The notes below the pieces were generated by a model. It worked only from the letters and a program-made list of their open reading frames with translations. It did not search any database and was not told the origin of the DNA. From the NCBI GenBank assembly GCA_008638375.1, contig CM018051.1, positions 12,888,369 through 12,952,368 on the forward strand: a stretch of 64,000 nucleotides of DNA, given 5' to 3'. A program made the position numbers and the translations under genes. Shown here piece by piece: positions 44,237 to 56,059 of this stretch (positions within the stretch are counted from its first letter, which is position 1; the number at the start of each line of letters is the position of its first letter). This DNA comes from Nyssa sinensis (taxonomy: Eukaryota; Streptophyta; Magnoliopsida; Cornales; Nyssaceae).

Positions 44237-46156
44237 GTGGTCTTAACCTGCTACCCCTTGAAAGCAGTTTTGCACAAACCTGACACTTCGGGACGCTTGA
44301 TAAAGTGGTCTGTGGAATTGAGAGAATTTGATATATCTTACACACCTCGGACCGCCATAAAAGCCCAAGCCTTAGCAGACTTCGTCGTAGAATTCACTCC
44401 ATCTCTGGAAGGCAGCCTCTCGGCAAGCACTGATGCAACGGCATGGCAGTTACATGTCGACGGGTCCTTCACTAACAAGGGTTCTGGGGTAGGTATCGTA
44501 CTTCAGTCTCTGGATGAAGTAACAACAGAGAAGGCGATCGCCCTGAACTTCGGAGCGTCTAACAATGAAGCTGAATATAAAGCTCTAATCCTCAGAATGA
44601 GGTTGGCCTTAGAATTTGAGGCTCACAACCTTAAAGCATTCTCTGACTCGCAACTAGTAGTGGGCCAGGTACTTGGTGAATTCACAGCCAAAGATGACCG
44701 GATGATCAGATATACGGAGATGGTGAGCTCTTTGAAGAAGTCATTTTCGAAATTCAGCATCTATAAAATTGAAAGAAGTCAGAATACCCAAGCCGATGCC
44801 CTGGCAAACATGGCTTCTCACCTGGAACCTAATAAAGATTCTGAAGTCAGCATCTCTTGCCTAACAGCACCAAGCATCCAAAAGATCGATCCTATTTGCT
44901 ATGCGGAATAGCCGGAAGATTGAAGGATTCCTATCTTTCAGTACTTGCAAGAAGGAAAGCTGCTAGAGGACAAGAACCATGCTCGGAGTATACTGATCAG
45001 GTCAGCAAGGCACCTTATTCTAAACAAAAAACTCTACCGTAGGTCCTATAACCAACCACTCCTGAGATGCCTATCCCCTGAAGAATCAGAATATGTCCTG
45101 GCCGAGATCCATGAAGGGATATGTGGAAACCACAACGAAAGCAGGACGATCGCACACCGAGCTCTAACACATGGTTATTATTGGCCTCGCATGCTTGAGC
45201 ACGCCAAAGAATACGTAAAGAAGTGTGATAAGTGTCAACGTTTCGCCTCATACCAACACTAGCAGCATCAGGAGCTCACTCCCATCGCAAGTCCATGGCC
45301 TTTTGCCCAATGGGGGATGGATATCGTTGGCCCGCTACCAAAGGCACCCCAAAGTAGGAAATATCTATTTGTCGCTATCGATTATTTTTCCAAATGGGCA
45401 AAAGCGGAACCCCTGACTCACATTACCGAGGTAGAGGTAAAAAAATTTACATGGAAAAATATTGTTTGCAGGTTCGGCGTTCCTCGCATTATCATCTCAG
45501 ACAACGACACTCAATTTGCCGGGAAGGTATTTGGGAAATTCTATACTGACCTTCACATTAGTCACCACTTCTCCTCGCCCGGGCACCCCCAAGCAAACGG
45601 ACAGGCCGAGGTCACTAATCGAACCATCCTCGACGCGATCAAAAAGAGATTGGAACAGGCCAAAGGAAGGTGGGTTGAGGAACTACCGGGAGTACTCTAG
45701 GCATACCAAACCACGAGAAGGACGTTAACGGCAGAAACGCCGTTGTCGCTTGCATACGGTACCAAGGCCATTATTCTTGTGGAAATCGGCATGCCGACAT
45801 TAAAAACGGAAGTCTTCGACCAAGACGCCAACAACCTCCAACAGGCTGAAAATCTTAACTTGCCAGAAGGAAAAAGAGAGCAAGCTGGGATCAGGGCTGA
45901 GGAATATCATCGAAGGGTCGCCAAAAGCTTCAACCAGAAAGTGAATCCCGTAACCCTGGAACTGGGTGATCTAGTTCTGAGAAGAGTCTTTCCTAATACT
46001 AAGGATCCCACCATGGGGAAGCTATCCCCGAACTGGGAGGGACCTTACAAAGTCGTCAAGATCATCAGGCCTATGACTTACTGGTTAGAAGATATGTTTG
46101 GGAAACTAGTGCCAAGACCTTGGAATATTGAGCATCAAAGAAAATACTATCAATAA
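44237..46156 (+). pseudogene. Tat element 2 second RNase H and integrase
   Basis: The archaeal-type RNase H is intact in one frame (LHVDGSFTNKGSGVGIVLQ, SNNEAEYKALIL, SDSQLVV, NTQADALANMA). Stops follow at 44909-44911 and 45260-45262. Integrase shows the HHCC finger (HEGIC...CDKCQRF), DIVGPLP, ISDNDTQF and GQAEVTNRTILDAI. The Gly usually following Asp-Asn is Asp here. A TAG at 45698-45700 replaces Trp. The C-terminal part is open to TAA at 46154-46156. Confidence 0.87.
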
Positions 46157-46198
46157 AACTTCTCCTTGTTGCGAATACGTTTCCCAAATATATAAAAT

Positions 46199-46764
46199 GG
46201 CCCCTTCGAGCGAGAGTGTTGTAGGCAAGGTCTCAATGCATAGGTCTCCAGACCTGGTTCATATAAAAGGCCCCTACGAGCAAGAGCGTTGTAGGCAAGG
46301 TCTCAATGCACAGGTTTCCAGACCTAGTCCATATAAAAGGCCCCTACGAGCAAAAGCGTTGTAGGCAAGGTCTCAATGCACAGGTCTTCAGACCTGGTCC
46401 ATATAAAAGGCCTCTACGAGCAAGAGCACTGTAGGCAAGGTCTCAATGCACCGGTCTACGAACCTGGTCCATATAAAAAGGTCCCTATGAGCAAGAAGGT
46501 TGTAGGCAAGGTTTCAATACACCAGTCTACGAGCCTGGTCCATAAAAAAGGCCCCTACGAGCAAGAGCGCGGTAGGCAAGGTCTCAATGCCCAGGTCTAC
46601 GGCCTGGTCCATATAAAAGGCTCCTACGAGCAAGAACGCGGTAGGCAAGGTCTCAATGCCCAGGTCTACCGACCTGGTCCATATAGAAGGCCCCTACGAG
46701 CAAGAGTGTTGTAGGCAAGGTCTCAATACACCGGTTTACAGACCTGGTCCATATAGAAGGCCCC
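46199..46764 (+). repeat. Tandem array, ~70-bp period, Tat element 2 (left part)
   Basis: Units begin at 46199, 46269, 46339, 46409, 46480, 46550, 46619, 46689 and 46759. Each unit carries CCTACGAGCAAGAGCGTTGTAGG-like sequence, a CAGGTCT..AGACCTG palindrome (7-bp arms in the best copies) and ATATAAAAGG at its end. The array is split by a solo LTR and ends after one more partial copy at 50347-50411. Confidence 0.94.
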
Positions 46765-49700
46765 TGTAACGCCCCGGCCTGTTTACTGGGAAATTAAGTT
46801 AGTAATTTGGTATTAGAAATTTGACGAAAGTAAAATAAGGAGTTACGAGAAATTAAACCAAAATATATATATATATATAATAATAATAATAGCAATAATA
46901 AATAAATAAATAATAACAAATAAAATAAAATAATATAAAATAAAATAAATTAAATTAAATTGCCAAACAAGGCCTAAAGGAAAATAACATCAAGGAAGCC
47001 AAAATTGGGGCCAATGGGTTTTGAACCCTTGACCAAGTGGGCATGATTCTTATTGTCCAAAAAGTTATCAAGTGGGCTGTTGGCATCTTTGTGCCTGTAT
47101 ATGCAACCAATTTTTATTTAAACCCAAATTAGCCAAGGCCACCTCCCAAATTGGTCAATGGCCTTACATTCAAATCCCACATCATTGGCTTACCTCATCT
47201 CCTCTCTCTTCAGTCTATCAATCAGCCGAACCTCCACTATTATATGTATACATGGAGATATATATGGGGAGACAACATGATTTCATTACACCCCCATCTA
47301 CCAACTAGCTTTCATGCAAGCCCCAAACCATGGTTTTAAAGACAACCAACTTAAGCAAACTGTGTAGTGCCATACACATATATAAATCAAATTGGTGAAC
47401 CTTGGGAGAAATTTTAGAGAGAGAGAGAGATAGTGAAAAACTTGATATTCAAAGAGAAAAATGTGTATATCTGTGAGTGTGTGCACTGTGTGTACGTGAA
47501 GGAGGCACTGGGCATACCTGAAGCAACCGAGGGAACTCTGAATCGGCTTATAGTAGAGAGAGGGTCACTGTTGAAGGTAAAATACCAAAAAACTGCTTTG
47601 AATTTCTGTTTAAATTTTCATACTGTTTTGATGGTTTTGGATCCATATAGACTGCAAATACGAGCTCCTGTGAGACTTAGAACTGTCATGAACTAATTGA
47701 GAGTGTCGGATGAGCTTAAAAACCCAAAGCCGTGACCTATCCTCCATGGAAGACCTTGCATGCAACAAATCTGAAATGACCAAAACCAAACCATGTTTGG
47801 ATGGTCGAGACCTGATCTAGAGGTCACAAGGGCCCTAAGACCACCAACCCGTGACCCCGTTATTTAAGTTAATACCCTCAATTTAGGAATTACAGGTTTC
47901 GGCCAAGAAACCCATTTTAATCAACAAGGATTTAAAACCTGATTGAAGCACATGAACTGAACCGCCTTGACCTAGGGTTCACAACAAGCCAAATCCTATG
48001 AGATTTGGTTGAGAAATGGGGCTACACGACCGAACTGAATTCCCTCACAATAATCGGTTGAACAGAGCTCCATGCATGCATTCAAAGCTCAAAACCAATG
48101 CCAAATTGTTGGCTTCACCTCCATAAACCGTTTGGATAAAAAACAGTGAAGAAATCGAGCTTCAAAACTCGCAAAAATGAAGAAGAAAATCCTAGGGTTT
48201 CACTGGTCGAGTTGGCACAGTGAAGGAGACGAAGCACTATTCATGGGTCGGGTTGGGTAGCGGGTTAGGCTCTGACCGAACTAAAAAGGGTTTTAGTTTT
48301 TGAACCGGTTCAGTTTATGATTTTTGAACCGGTTCAGTCTTTGAACCCCTGAACCGGTTGGGTTAATATAAAACTTTTTAAAATTACATTTTTACCCCCC
48401 AATTTTCTGATAATTATGCAATTGCCCAGAAAAATTAAATAAAATTAATTCAAAATTCTTTTTAAATTTAAGAAATTACCAGAACACCCTTAAGCCAAAA
48501 ATTAGTCAAACGAAGTCCAAATAAAATAAAAGAATAGTGTAACCCAATGTTTTTGGGCATTCCAAACTCAACGGCGAAGTCCGATTTTTGAAATTAAGTC
48601 CCGAAAAATATGACGCGTAAAAACATAAAATCACAAAAATCCTCTAGGCTTAAAATAAACTATAAATACACAAATTTAGATCTAGAAAAACCTAAACCAA
48701 TTATCTTCGACACTTTGAACCTAACGGAGACATCCTTGTGGGTAATTGGAATAGAGAGGACTCTAACATGACAGTTAAATTATGTGATACTTTGAACAAG
48801 AAAGTAATAAGGTTTAGAATTGTGATTATAGGGACCCTTGTTAAGGAAGGATTTTTGAAAATTGCTTTTGGGACTGCAGGTGAGTATTTTCATACCATGT
48901 TGAGGTGGATTTTTATTATAAATATAAATATCGTACTCTTGTATAATTTGAAAATAGATCCATCTGTTTGAAATCGATTTGAATGACTTATTGACATTGC
49001 CATTTCCTGATAGTTTGTAAAATGCTCATGATACTATAATAGTTTTTCTCACTAATCTTTGAACCGTTTTGATTAAAGGCTAAATATGATACTCTTAATT
49101 GAATAATTTAGATTGTCATTGATGTTATTGATTTTGGAAATGATTTTGACGCTTTGAATAATAGAATCTTCTATGATCTGTCATTATCGAATAGATTGTG
49201 ACTTTATTGAACCCTAACCACGGGGTAACGAGTGGTACTATTGAATCCGATCTCAGTCAGCGAGGTTCTAATTTGCTGACATTTGAACCCTAACCACGGG
49301 GTATATTGGTGGTATTTTTGAATGTGATCTCAGTCAGCGAGGTGCTAATTTGCTGGCCATAAAAGAGTAATTTTTGATGATTTGAACTTATATGAATATT
49401 GAATGTGAACTATGATTGAACTTTGAATTACCGAATTGAGAACTATTGAACTATGATTTTGATTATCAGATTATGAAATTTTTTATCGAACTATGTTACC
49501 GAACCATGAGGTTGATTTTGAACTATGACTATTGAATTTGAAAACGACTTTGAACCGTAACTATAATAGAGTTACAACACTAAACTATGATGTTGATTTG
49601 ATTATGACTATTGATATTGAAAACGACTTTGAACCACAACTATGATTGAGTTACAATATTAAACTACGATGTTGATTTGACTGTGACTATTGATATTGAA

Positions 49701-50346
49701 AACGACTTTGAACCATGTTAGAATTACAATACAAATTATCGTTACCAACTATGTTATTGGATCATTATTTTGATTGTGTTATGTTATCGATTTTGATTTA
49801 CGATTGTGATTAAACTGAGATTTATTGAAAATGACTTTGATACTATTCTCTGATCTGTTATATTTGATATGATGTATTTTAATTCCATATGAGTATAGAC
49901 ATTTCAGATTGTACTACATAGTAGTTTTGAAACCCTTGGCATGTTATGGAAGTACTCATTGGGCTTGTTGAAGTTCACCCCATCCTCTTAACATTTTTCA
50001 GGTAAGGACTAGACAAACTTGCTTTCAGGTGATGCAAGATGAGTGCTTAAGTGACGAAGCGAGTTCTTTTGATGAGTCCTTGACCGAGGATAGATTAGAT
50101 TTTTGGGAACTTATGTATTAAGTTTTGTAATATTATGCTACCCTTCGACTTAGAAACTATGATCTTTGATGATGGTATTTGAATTGACCAATTAAGTGAT
50201 GTAGCTTATTTTGTGGATGATAAGAAAAAAAAAAAATTATTCCGCTGTGTAAATGGTATTTAGAAAAGTATTGTGATTATTGAAATAGGCCTCGGTGGCC
50301 GATCACGAACCCCTAATCCGCATAAGCTGGGTTTCGGGTCGTGACA
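46765..50346 (+). mobile_element. Solo LTR, 3.6 kb, inserted in the Tat element 2 array
   Basis: It begins TGTAACGCCCCGGCC and ends GGGTTTCGGGTCGTGACA, with perfect 5-bp duplications GCCCC at 46760-46764 and 50347-50351. No coding sequence, PBS or PPT. It aligns in its 3' half with the solo LTR at 32690-37350. A minus-strand B-box-like GGTTCAAAACC lies at 47018-47028. It lies at the sense/antisense boundary of the host element. Confidence 0.9.
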
Positions 50347-50819
50347 GCCCCTACCAGCAAAAGTACTGTAGGCAAGGTCTCAATGCGCGGATCTCCAGAC
50401 CTGGTCCCCAGCAGGAGCGTTACGTGCAAGTGTCAAGCCTTGGGGTCCAGAGAACTTTTTGAAGATCCACCAGTAATCAGGTCAGAATTTTTACTAAAAG
50501 TTATTTATGTTTATCTCCTCAAAAGTCACCTCTGTAATGGTGATTCTACTATAAGATGCTGCGTTTTAACTTGTCCAAGTCTAAAAAAAAAAAAAATTAC
50601 TGTCTTGATTAATTGTTAAATGCAAAGTCTAACAAAAAGTCTTGTTATAATAATTGTCACCTAAAGGGGAACGATTCATTTAGATTTGAATCAAGGACAA
50701 GTGTAATCAAGAAAAGTAACAAGTACTATAGATCGGTATAACAATAAATACTCCATTAATAAAGGTCCAATTGGGCTAAAGCTTACAATGATTAAGAAAG
50801 CAAAATAAATACAAAGGGT

Positions 50820-52875
50820 CTATTTGGGGTCGGTAGGAGGACCGAATGCGAGAGGAACAACATATTCAACAAAGCCTTCCTGATCTTGATGAGTAGGGGA
50901 GCTCGGCACTGACTCGACAACCTCTACGTCGTCCAGACCAGAGATATCCAGATCTGGATATAGTTTTTGGATCCTCTTTCTGCAGAGCATGTCGCCGGAG
51001 TCTACGAGCTCCCTCCCCATGGAAGTGGCCAGACCCATCAACCTTGCCTTGGTGGCCGCCCTGGCCTCAGCTCGGGCCTCCTCAAGTTTTCGAGCTTCAG
51101 ACGCCTCAGTCTCCTTGAGCTTTTTCTTTAAGGTGTCCAAATCTTGGTAGAGCTTGTTTCTTTGAGTTAACAAGGTCTCCACTCTGCGCTTCACCTCCGA
51201 GCATTCCACATCAAGAGCCCTGCATTTGGTCTCCAAAGCTTTCACTTCAGCTCGGGTCGCCTCGAGGTCGGCACGTGTGGCCCCCAGCTCGGAACTAGCC
51301 TCCTTCAGTCTGGACTGGGCAGCGTTGAGCTAGGATTCAATTGACTTAAAGCTGGATCGAGCCACGCCGAGTTCGGTCTGAGCTATCTTTAACTTGGCCT
51401 GCAGATCGTTAGCCTCCTCGGACTGGTCGAAACGATCCATAAGGACGTCCATCGCCCGAAGACCCTACGTACGAAAAGGCAAGCAATTAAAGAAACCGAA
51501 AAAAGTAAAATAAAAATGAGCTAAAGTCACAAAGATATTACCCTTGTATGACCCAACATGAGGTCGACGATGATCTGCCTTGAGTTCTTGCCTTGAAAGC
51601 CTGGAGGAAGGGCTACCTTCAAGGCAGACTTCATGGCCTCAGACCCCGAGGCTGCATCAGTCGAATTAAGAGGGATTGAACTCGACCCTTCCGAAAAAGT
51701 GCTCGGAGGTGGAGGGGCTCAATGCTTGCACCACCGGGGTATCAACGGCCTCGGTAGGCCTTGACTTTTTAGATTGGAAGGCGGCGGCGGTCTCCAAGGC
51801 CTGAGCCTGGAAGGGTTCGTCATTCTCGGAAGGCCGATCCTGGCGAGCCTCACGATTGGCTCTAGAAATAATCCTCTTCTTCTTCTTGGCAAGAAGAGGA
51901 GTTGCAGCAGAGGAAGATGGAGCTTTAGTCTTTGCCTTCGAACTCGGGACGAAGCCTGCTAACACGTTCTTCTTATACGCCACAGCCTCTCCCTTTGTCA
52001 CCTCTGCCGCCATTAGATTCTGAGGCGAAAGGATCTCGTAGTGAGGACGGATGGTGGGCTGCAAGAGGCAACGATACTTCTCAGCAAGCTCGTCGCTAAA
52101 AGATGGCCTCTTCCACTTCTTTCTATCTGCGAAAGAAACATAAAATGAAGCTTGAGTTAGACAACCGAAAAAGATAAAATAAACCAAAAAATTGGTTACG
52201 CAGGTTTGAGTACTCACTCTTTGGGCCGGTGTGTCGAGGAAAAATACTTAGATGGCCCTCAAAATCTTCACGCTCCCAGCCTCTACCTATGAAGAAGTAC
52301 CACTTCTTCCAAGTTTTGTTAGAAGAGGGCACCGAGGTCAGAGGTCTGAACCTCTGATCAAAGCACGCATAATAAAGTCTCTCAGAATGGAGGAACTTCA
52401 TGTCCATTTGACAACGGATAAGGTCCAGGTCTACTTGGACCCCGTTCAGACGACCTAAAACTATGAAGGCCAAAAGCTGCCTCCAACTATTCACATTGAG
52501 ATCGGTAGGACAAATATTAAAATACGTGAAAAACTCTACTATGAGGGGATGAAAAGGAAGACGCACACCTAGGTCGAACCATTCGAGATAGGCACAGATC
52601 TCCCCCCTCCTAATATCGGAAGGACGGTCTGAAGACTTGGGGACCCTGCAGGTTACATTTTCAAGGAACCCATACTATTTCCTAATAGCCTTAAGCACTC
52701 CCTTAGTCATGGAACTCGACCCCTCCTCCCTCTGCGTTTGGCCAGAGGAACTGGCCTCCCTATCACTACACTCTATAACAAACCCAGAAAAAGAAGAGGA
52801 AGAAGGTAAAGCGGGAGAGAGACCACCCACCATCTCCGACTCTATCCTAACCTCTACATCATCTGGATTGGACAT
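50820..52875 (-). pseudogene. Spliced antisense ORF of Tat element 2
   Basis: Minus strand, start ATG at 52875. Three exons are inferred: 52875-52218, 52126-51542 and 51464-50820. They are separated by GT-AG introns of 91 bp (donor GTGAGT, phase 1) and 77 bp (donor GTAATA, phase 0). The product would be about 629 residues. Exon 1 holds a domain like the plant 'putative gypsy-type transposon' (Transposase_28-like) family: HPLIVEFFTYFNICP, then NSWRQLLAFIVLG and a Trp-rich KTWKKWYFFIG. Exon 2 is Lys/Ser/Pro-rich with a KKKKR stretch that could be a nuclear signal. Exon 3 is a long charged coiled coil ending in LYPDLDIS. Damage seen: TAG at 52675-52677, a frameshift near 51690 and a TAG in the coiled coil near 51330. 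Extra antisense ORFs at this place are known in Tat elements; their role is unresolved. Confidence 0.75.
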
Positions 52876-53336
52876 GGCCACGGGTAAAAAGAAAAATAGA
52901 AACGGGGAAGAAAAGAGAGTGACAGATGAGGGGACTAGAAAATTACCGGTTTAAGGATGGAAAAGGGCAAGCAACAACCGCCGGAGATCGTTCTTAGTCA
53001 CCAGAAATCGCCTATAAAGCACTCGGAAGATATTTGAAAAATGGCAAAATTAGGAAAACAGACGATTAATCCCACTATTTATAAGAGGCGGTAAAGGCAT
53101 CATTTAAATGCCTCGAAAACCAAACGGCACCTGCATAAATGATGGCATCGGTTGCTGAAACGGCGGCACGCATATTTAATACGCCAAAAACGGTTGTCGT
53201 CCTCTCGATGTACTAAAAGATACGTTGAATAGTAAAACGCATGACCCCTCGAGATACGGAGCGACACATTAATTACTGACCACGTGACCTTTCCAAAACC
53301 CTAGCCTAAGCTCTGAACGCGTCTTCAGAACTAAGG

Positions 53337-53352
53337 CTCTGAGGGGAGTAGT
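53337..53352 (+). other. Polypurine tract of Tat element 2
   Basis: CTGAGGGGAGTAGT immediately precedes the 3' LTR, the expected place for plus-strand DNA priming. Confidence 0.65.
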
Positions 53353-53880
53353 TGATGCGCCTAAAATGTGCCCTCAAATATGAATCTGACACGTGTCTAA
53401 ATTATCCTGAACAAGATGAAAGATCTATTATCTATACCGACATAGTGTTGGCCTACCGAAATCACCAACTTCGACTACAGGCATTCCGATCTCGGAATAG
53501 CTGAATAAATGGTAATGAGTGAAAGTCAAATGAGCAGGTATCACGGAAAAACACGAAAGCAGGTGGTGGCAGAAAAGTGGGTAATGACAGTCATAATTAC
53601 TGTCGCCAAGAGATATTGAACCCATGCCCTGGGATCACCAACTCCTACCCACTCTGACAAACAATGGGCGTATAAATATAAACCCATGAGGTACGTAAAA
53701 GGGGACCTTCTCTAAAAAAAGTTATTATTATTGACCCTGCTTCTTACAACTTATCTAACTTAACCATCGGAGAGGCTACCACCAGAGCCTTCCCCGGTGG
53801 CACATTAATTCCGTTCTTTTTTCAGGCAAGCTAATTCACGGAGAGTCCGATCTTGACGGTGTCAAATAGCTGCAGCATCA
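53353..53880 (+). repeat. 3' LTR of Tat element 2
   Basis: 528 bp, TGATGCGCC...GCAGCATCA, with about 95% identity to the 5' LTR by hand count. It ends directly at single-copy flank TATTACATTT. Confidence 0.92.
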
Positions 53881-55311
53881 TATTACATTTAGGCACTACA
53901 CCTTAAAATTATTTTTAAGTTTATATATGAACTTTACAATGGTTAAAATAACCTTAAATATGAGTTGATTTTGACTATAGGTTAAGTCTACTTATAGAAA
54001 ATTTCTAAAAAGTGTTTTTCTAAACTTATTTTTGGTTTTACTAAAAAGTTATTGAAAAAATTACTTTAAGTTTGTCGCAAAAACTAATGTGATTTTCAAT
54101 AACTTCTTTGTTTGAACAGTCTAAGAGTTGAGTTCGACAGAGTTGTCCATCTGAACGAAAAATACTCTTTTGTTCAAACGAGTTATTGCCAAGTTTCGCC
54201 TATCATTTGCGCTTTGCTATTTTTATGTAGCAAAACTCCTAATTCGTGTAGTGTTAGGGTTTGCTCATATTTTTGCTATAAATAGGGTACTTGTGATACA
54301 AAAAGAGAACCCTGGTCTCTTTAGCATAAAGTTATATTGAGAGATATTATTGCTTTAGTTTTATGTCATATAGTTAGTTTTGTACCCTGTAGTGTTAAAG
54401 TCTATAGACTTAGTGTCAAGCAATACATGTAAGTGCATAAAGTAAGGCTACACATATTTTTAATGCATAAGATTTCCATACTACTACGATGGTGAGTTTA
54501 CAGATTGTGGATGAAGTTGTGGCTATGGGAGACTAATGAAGAATAAGTTGCTTGCAGTAATCCATTAGAGTTGGCATGTTATTTGTTTCAGAGGTATATC
54601 TTTGTGGATTTGTATCGTGTTCATACTAATTAGTGAATCTTTTGTGATTAGAGTGAGTTTTATTCCCCACAAGGGTTTCTCACGTAAAAATCTTCATGTC
54701 CTTCTTATTCTGAGTATTTTGACTATTTTTATATTGCTTGATATATTTGAATTTATTGTCTAAGTAATTTAACAAGAAAATTTATTAAATAGTAATCAAC
54801 CTCACAAAATTAAGTTTAGTGAGAAAGTATGACAGAGATCATAATTAATTAAACATAACTCTATTAGGTATAGATTAATTGAACATGCAAAACTTTCTTC
54901 ATACTGTGAGAAATAGATTTGTAGGAAGTGTTTATTAAGAAGATAGTTTGGTGTTTGGATGGGTATTGTTAAAAATGATTATGATGTTAAAATTGATGAT
55001 AAAATATAGGGATGACAATTTTTTCCACCCATCGGGGATCCGCTCCGTCTTTAATGAAACGGGTATGGAGTGCTAATAAACAGAATCGATGTGGGACTTC
55101 TAAAACTCCGTCGGGTTTGACAAATGGTCACCCTGTCCCGTTTATATATTAATTTTTTTTATTCTTGTACACTATATTTACTTATAAACAACACTATATA
55201 AAATTAGTTTTAAGATTTTATATATCACACTTATATTATTTTTTTTTTGTATTAGTTATTTTGACAATAAAAATTTAATTTACCTATCAAAATAAAAGTT
55301 TTAATTTATTT

Positions 55312-55350
<39 letters not shown>

Positions 55351-55691
55351 GGGTTCGGAACGGGGCAGGGTGGAATCGGGAAATATAATAGAGTTAGAGT
55401 CGGGATAAATCTCTAAACAGGACCGGGCGAGATAGGATGGGTTAGGGATGGAGAATATAAACGGGGTTGGAGTTGGGGTTGGGGAAGGGTCAGCCTACCC
55501 GGGCCGGTGCTATTCCTAAATAGAATCTGCAAAATCTTGATTTGAAAAAGCTAAAAACTCAATTATTGTTAAATTAATTTTTTATAACTTTTATCCCTGA
55601 TCACTTAATTTTAACATTTTTTTTTATCAAACATTTAAATAATGAATAATTATTTAAAGTCTATTCTTTAAAATTTGAAGATCCTCTAGAG
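53881..55691. other. Non-coding, with weak LTR-like and hAT-like sequence
   Basis: Around 54660-54710 the text CCCCACAAGGGTTTCTCACG resembles the R region of copia LTRs, but no ends could be fixed. At 55012-55521 a GC-richer stretch (TAGGGATGACAAT ... GCTATTCCTA, with internal (TA)n at about 55316-55348) has weakly matching ends but no convincing target duplication. No gene. Confidence 0.4.
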
Positions 55692-56051
55692 TAGGGCTGT
55701 TAATAGATTGAATTTTGATCCAAATCTGATCTATTTATTTGGATGGTTCGAAGAATTTGATTCGATAATCCGATAATTTCTTTAGTTAAATGAATCAAAT
55801 ATGGATAAAACAAATTCAATATATTAACGATTCGATTCGATCCGATCAAATATAACATATATATTAATTTTATATATTATTAATTAAGATATATAATTTT
55901 ATATATTATTAATTAAGTTTATAATATGTTAAGTATTAAATTATATAAAAATTTATTAAATTGAATTCACTTATATATTTAACAAATTTGAATATGAATT
56001 AAGAATTCAAAATTCCCTCAAAAAATCCGATCCGATCGGTTTACTAGCCTA
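55692..56051. mobile_element. hAT-like MITE (tentative)
   Basis: It starts TAGGGCTGTTAAT and ends, reverse-complemented, TAGGCTAGTAAAC. The interior has GATTCGATCCGATC-type repeats. The flanking 8-mers CTCTAGAG (55684-55691) and CTATAAAG (56052-56059) match at 6 of 8 positions, consistent with an aged hAT target duplication. Confidence 0.45.
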
Positions 56052-56059
56052 CTATAAAG

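Larger units (their letters stand above)
39880..53880 (+). mobile_element. Ty3/gypsy Tat-lineage retrotransposon 2, both LTRs present
   Basis: A 14,001-bp element with LTRs TGATGCGCC...AGCATCA at both ends. It has a PBS, gag, protease, RT, two RNase H domains, integrase, a 70-bp tandem array, a spliced antisense ORF and a PPT. Flanking 5-mers are GATTA (39875-39879) and TATTA (53881-53885), a 4/5 match. A solo LTR (46765-50346) is nested in the tandem array; without it the element is about 10.4 kb. Its genes carry many nonsense and frameshift mutations, so it is non-autonomous now. It belongs to the same family as element 1, but a different subfamily. Confidence 0.93.

Noticed and set aside
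53895..54790. A solo copia LTR after Tat element 2
   Set aside because: Only one R-region-like phrase is suggestive; no TG/CA ends with flanking duplication could be fixed.
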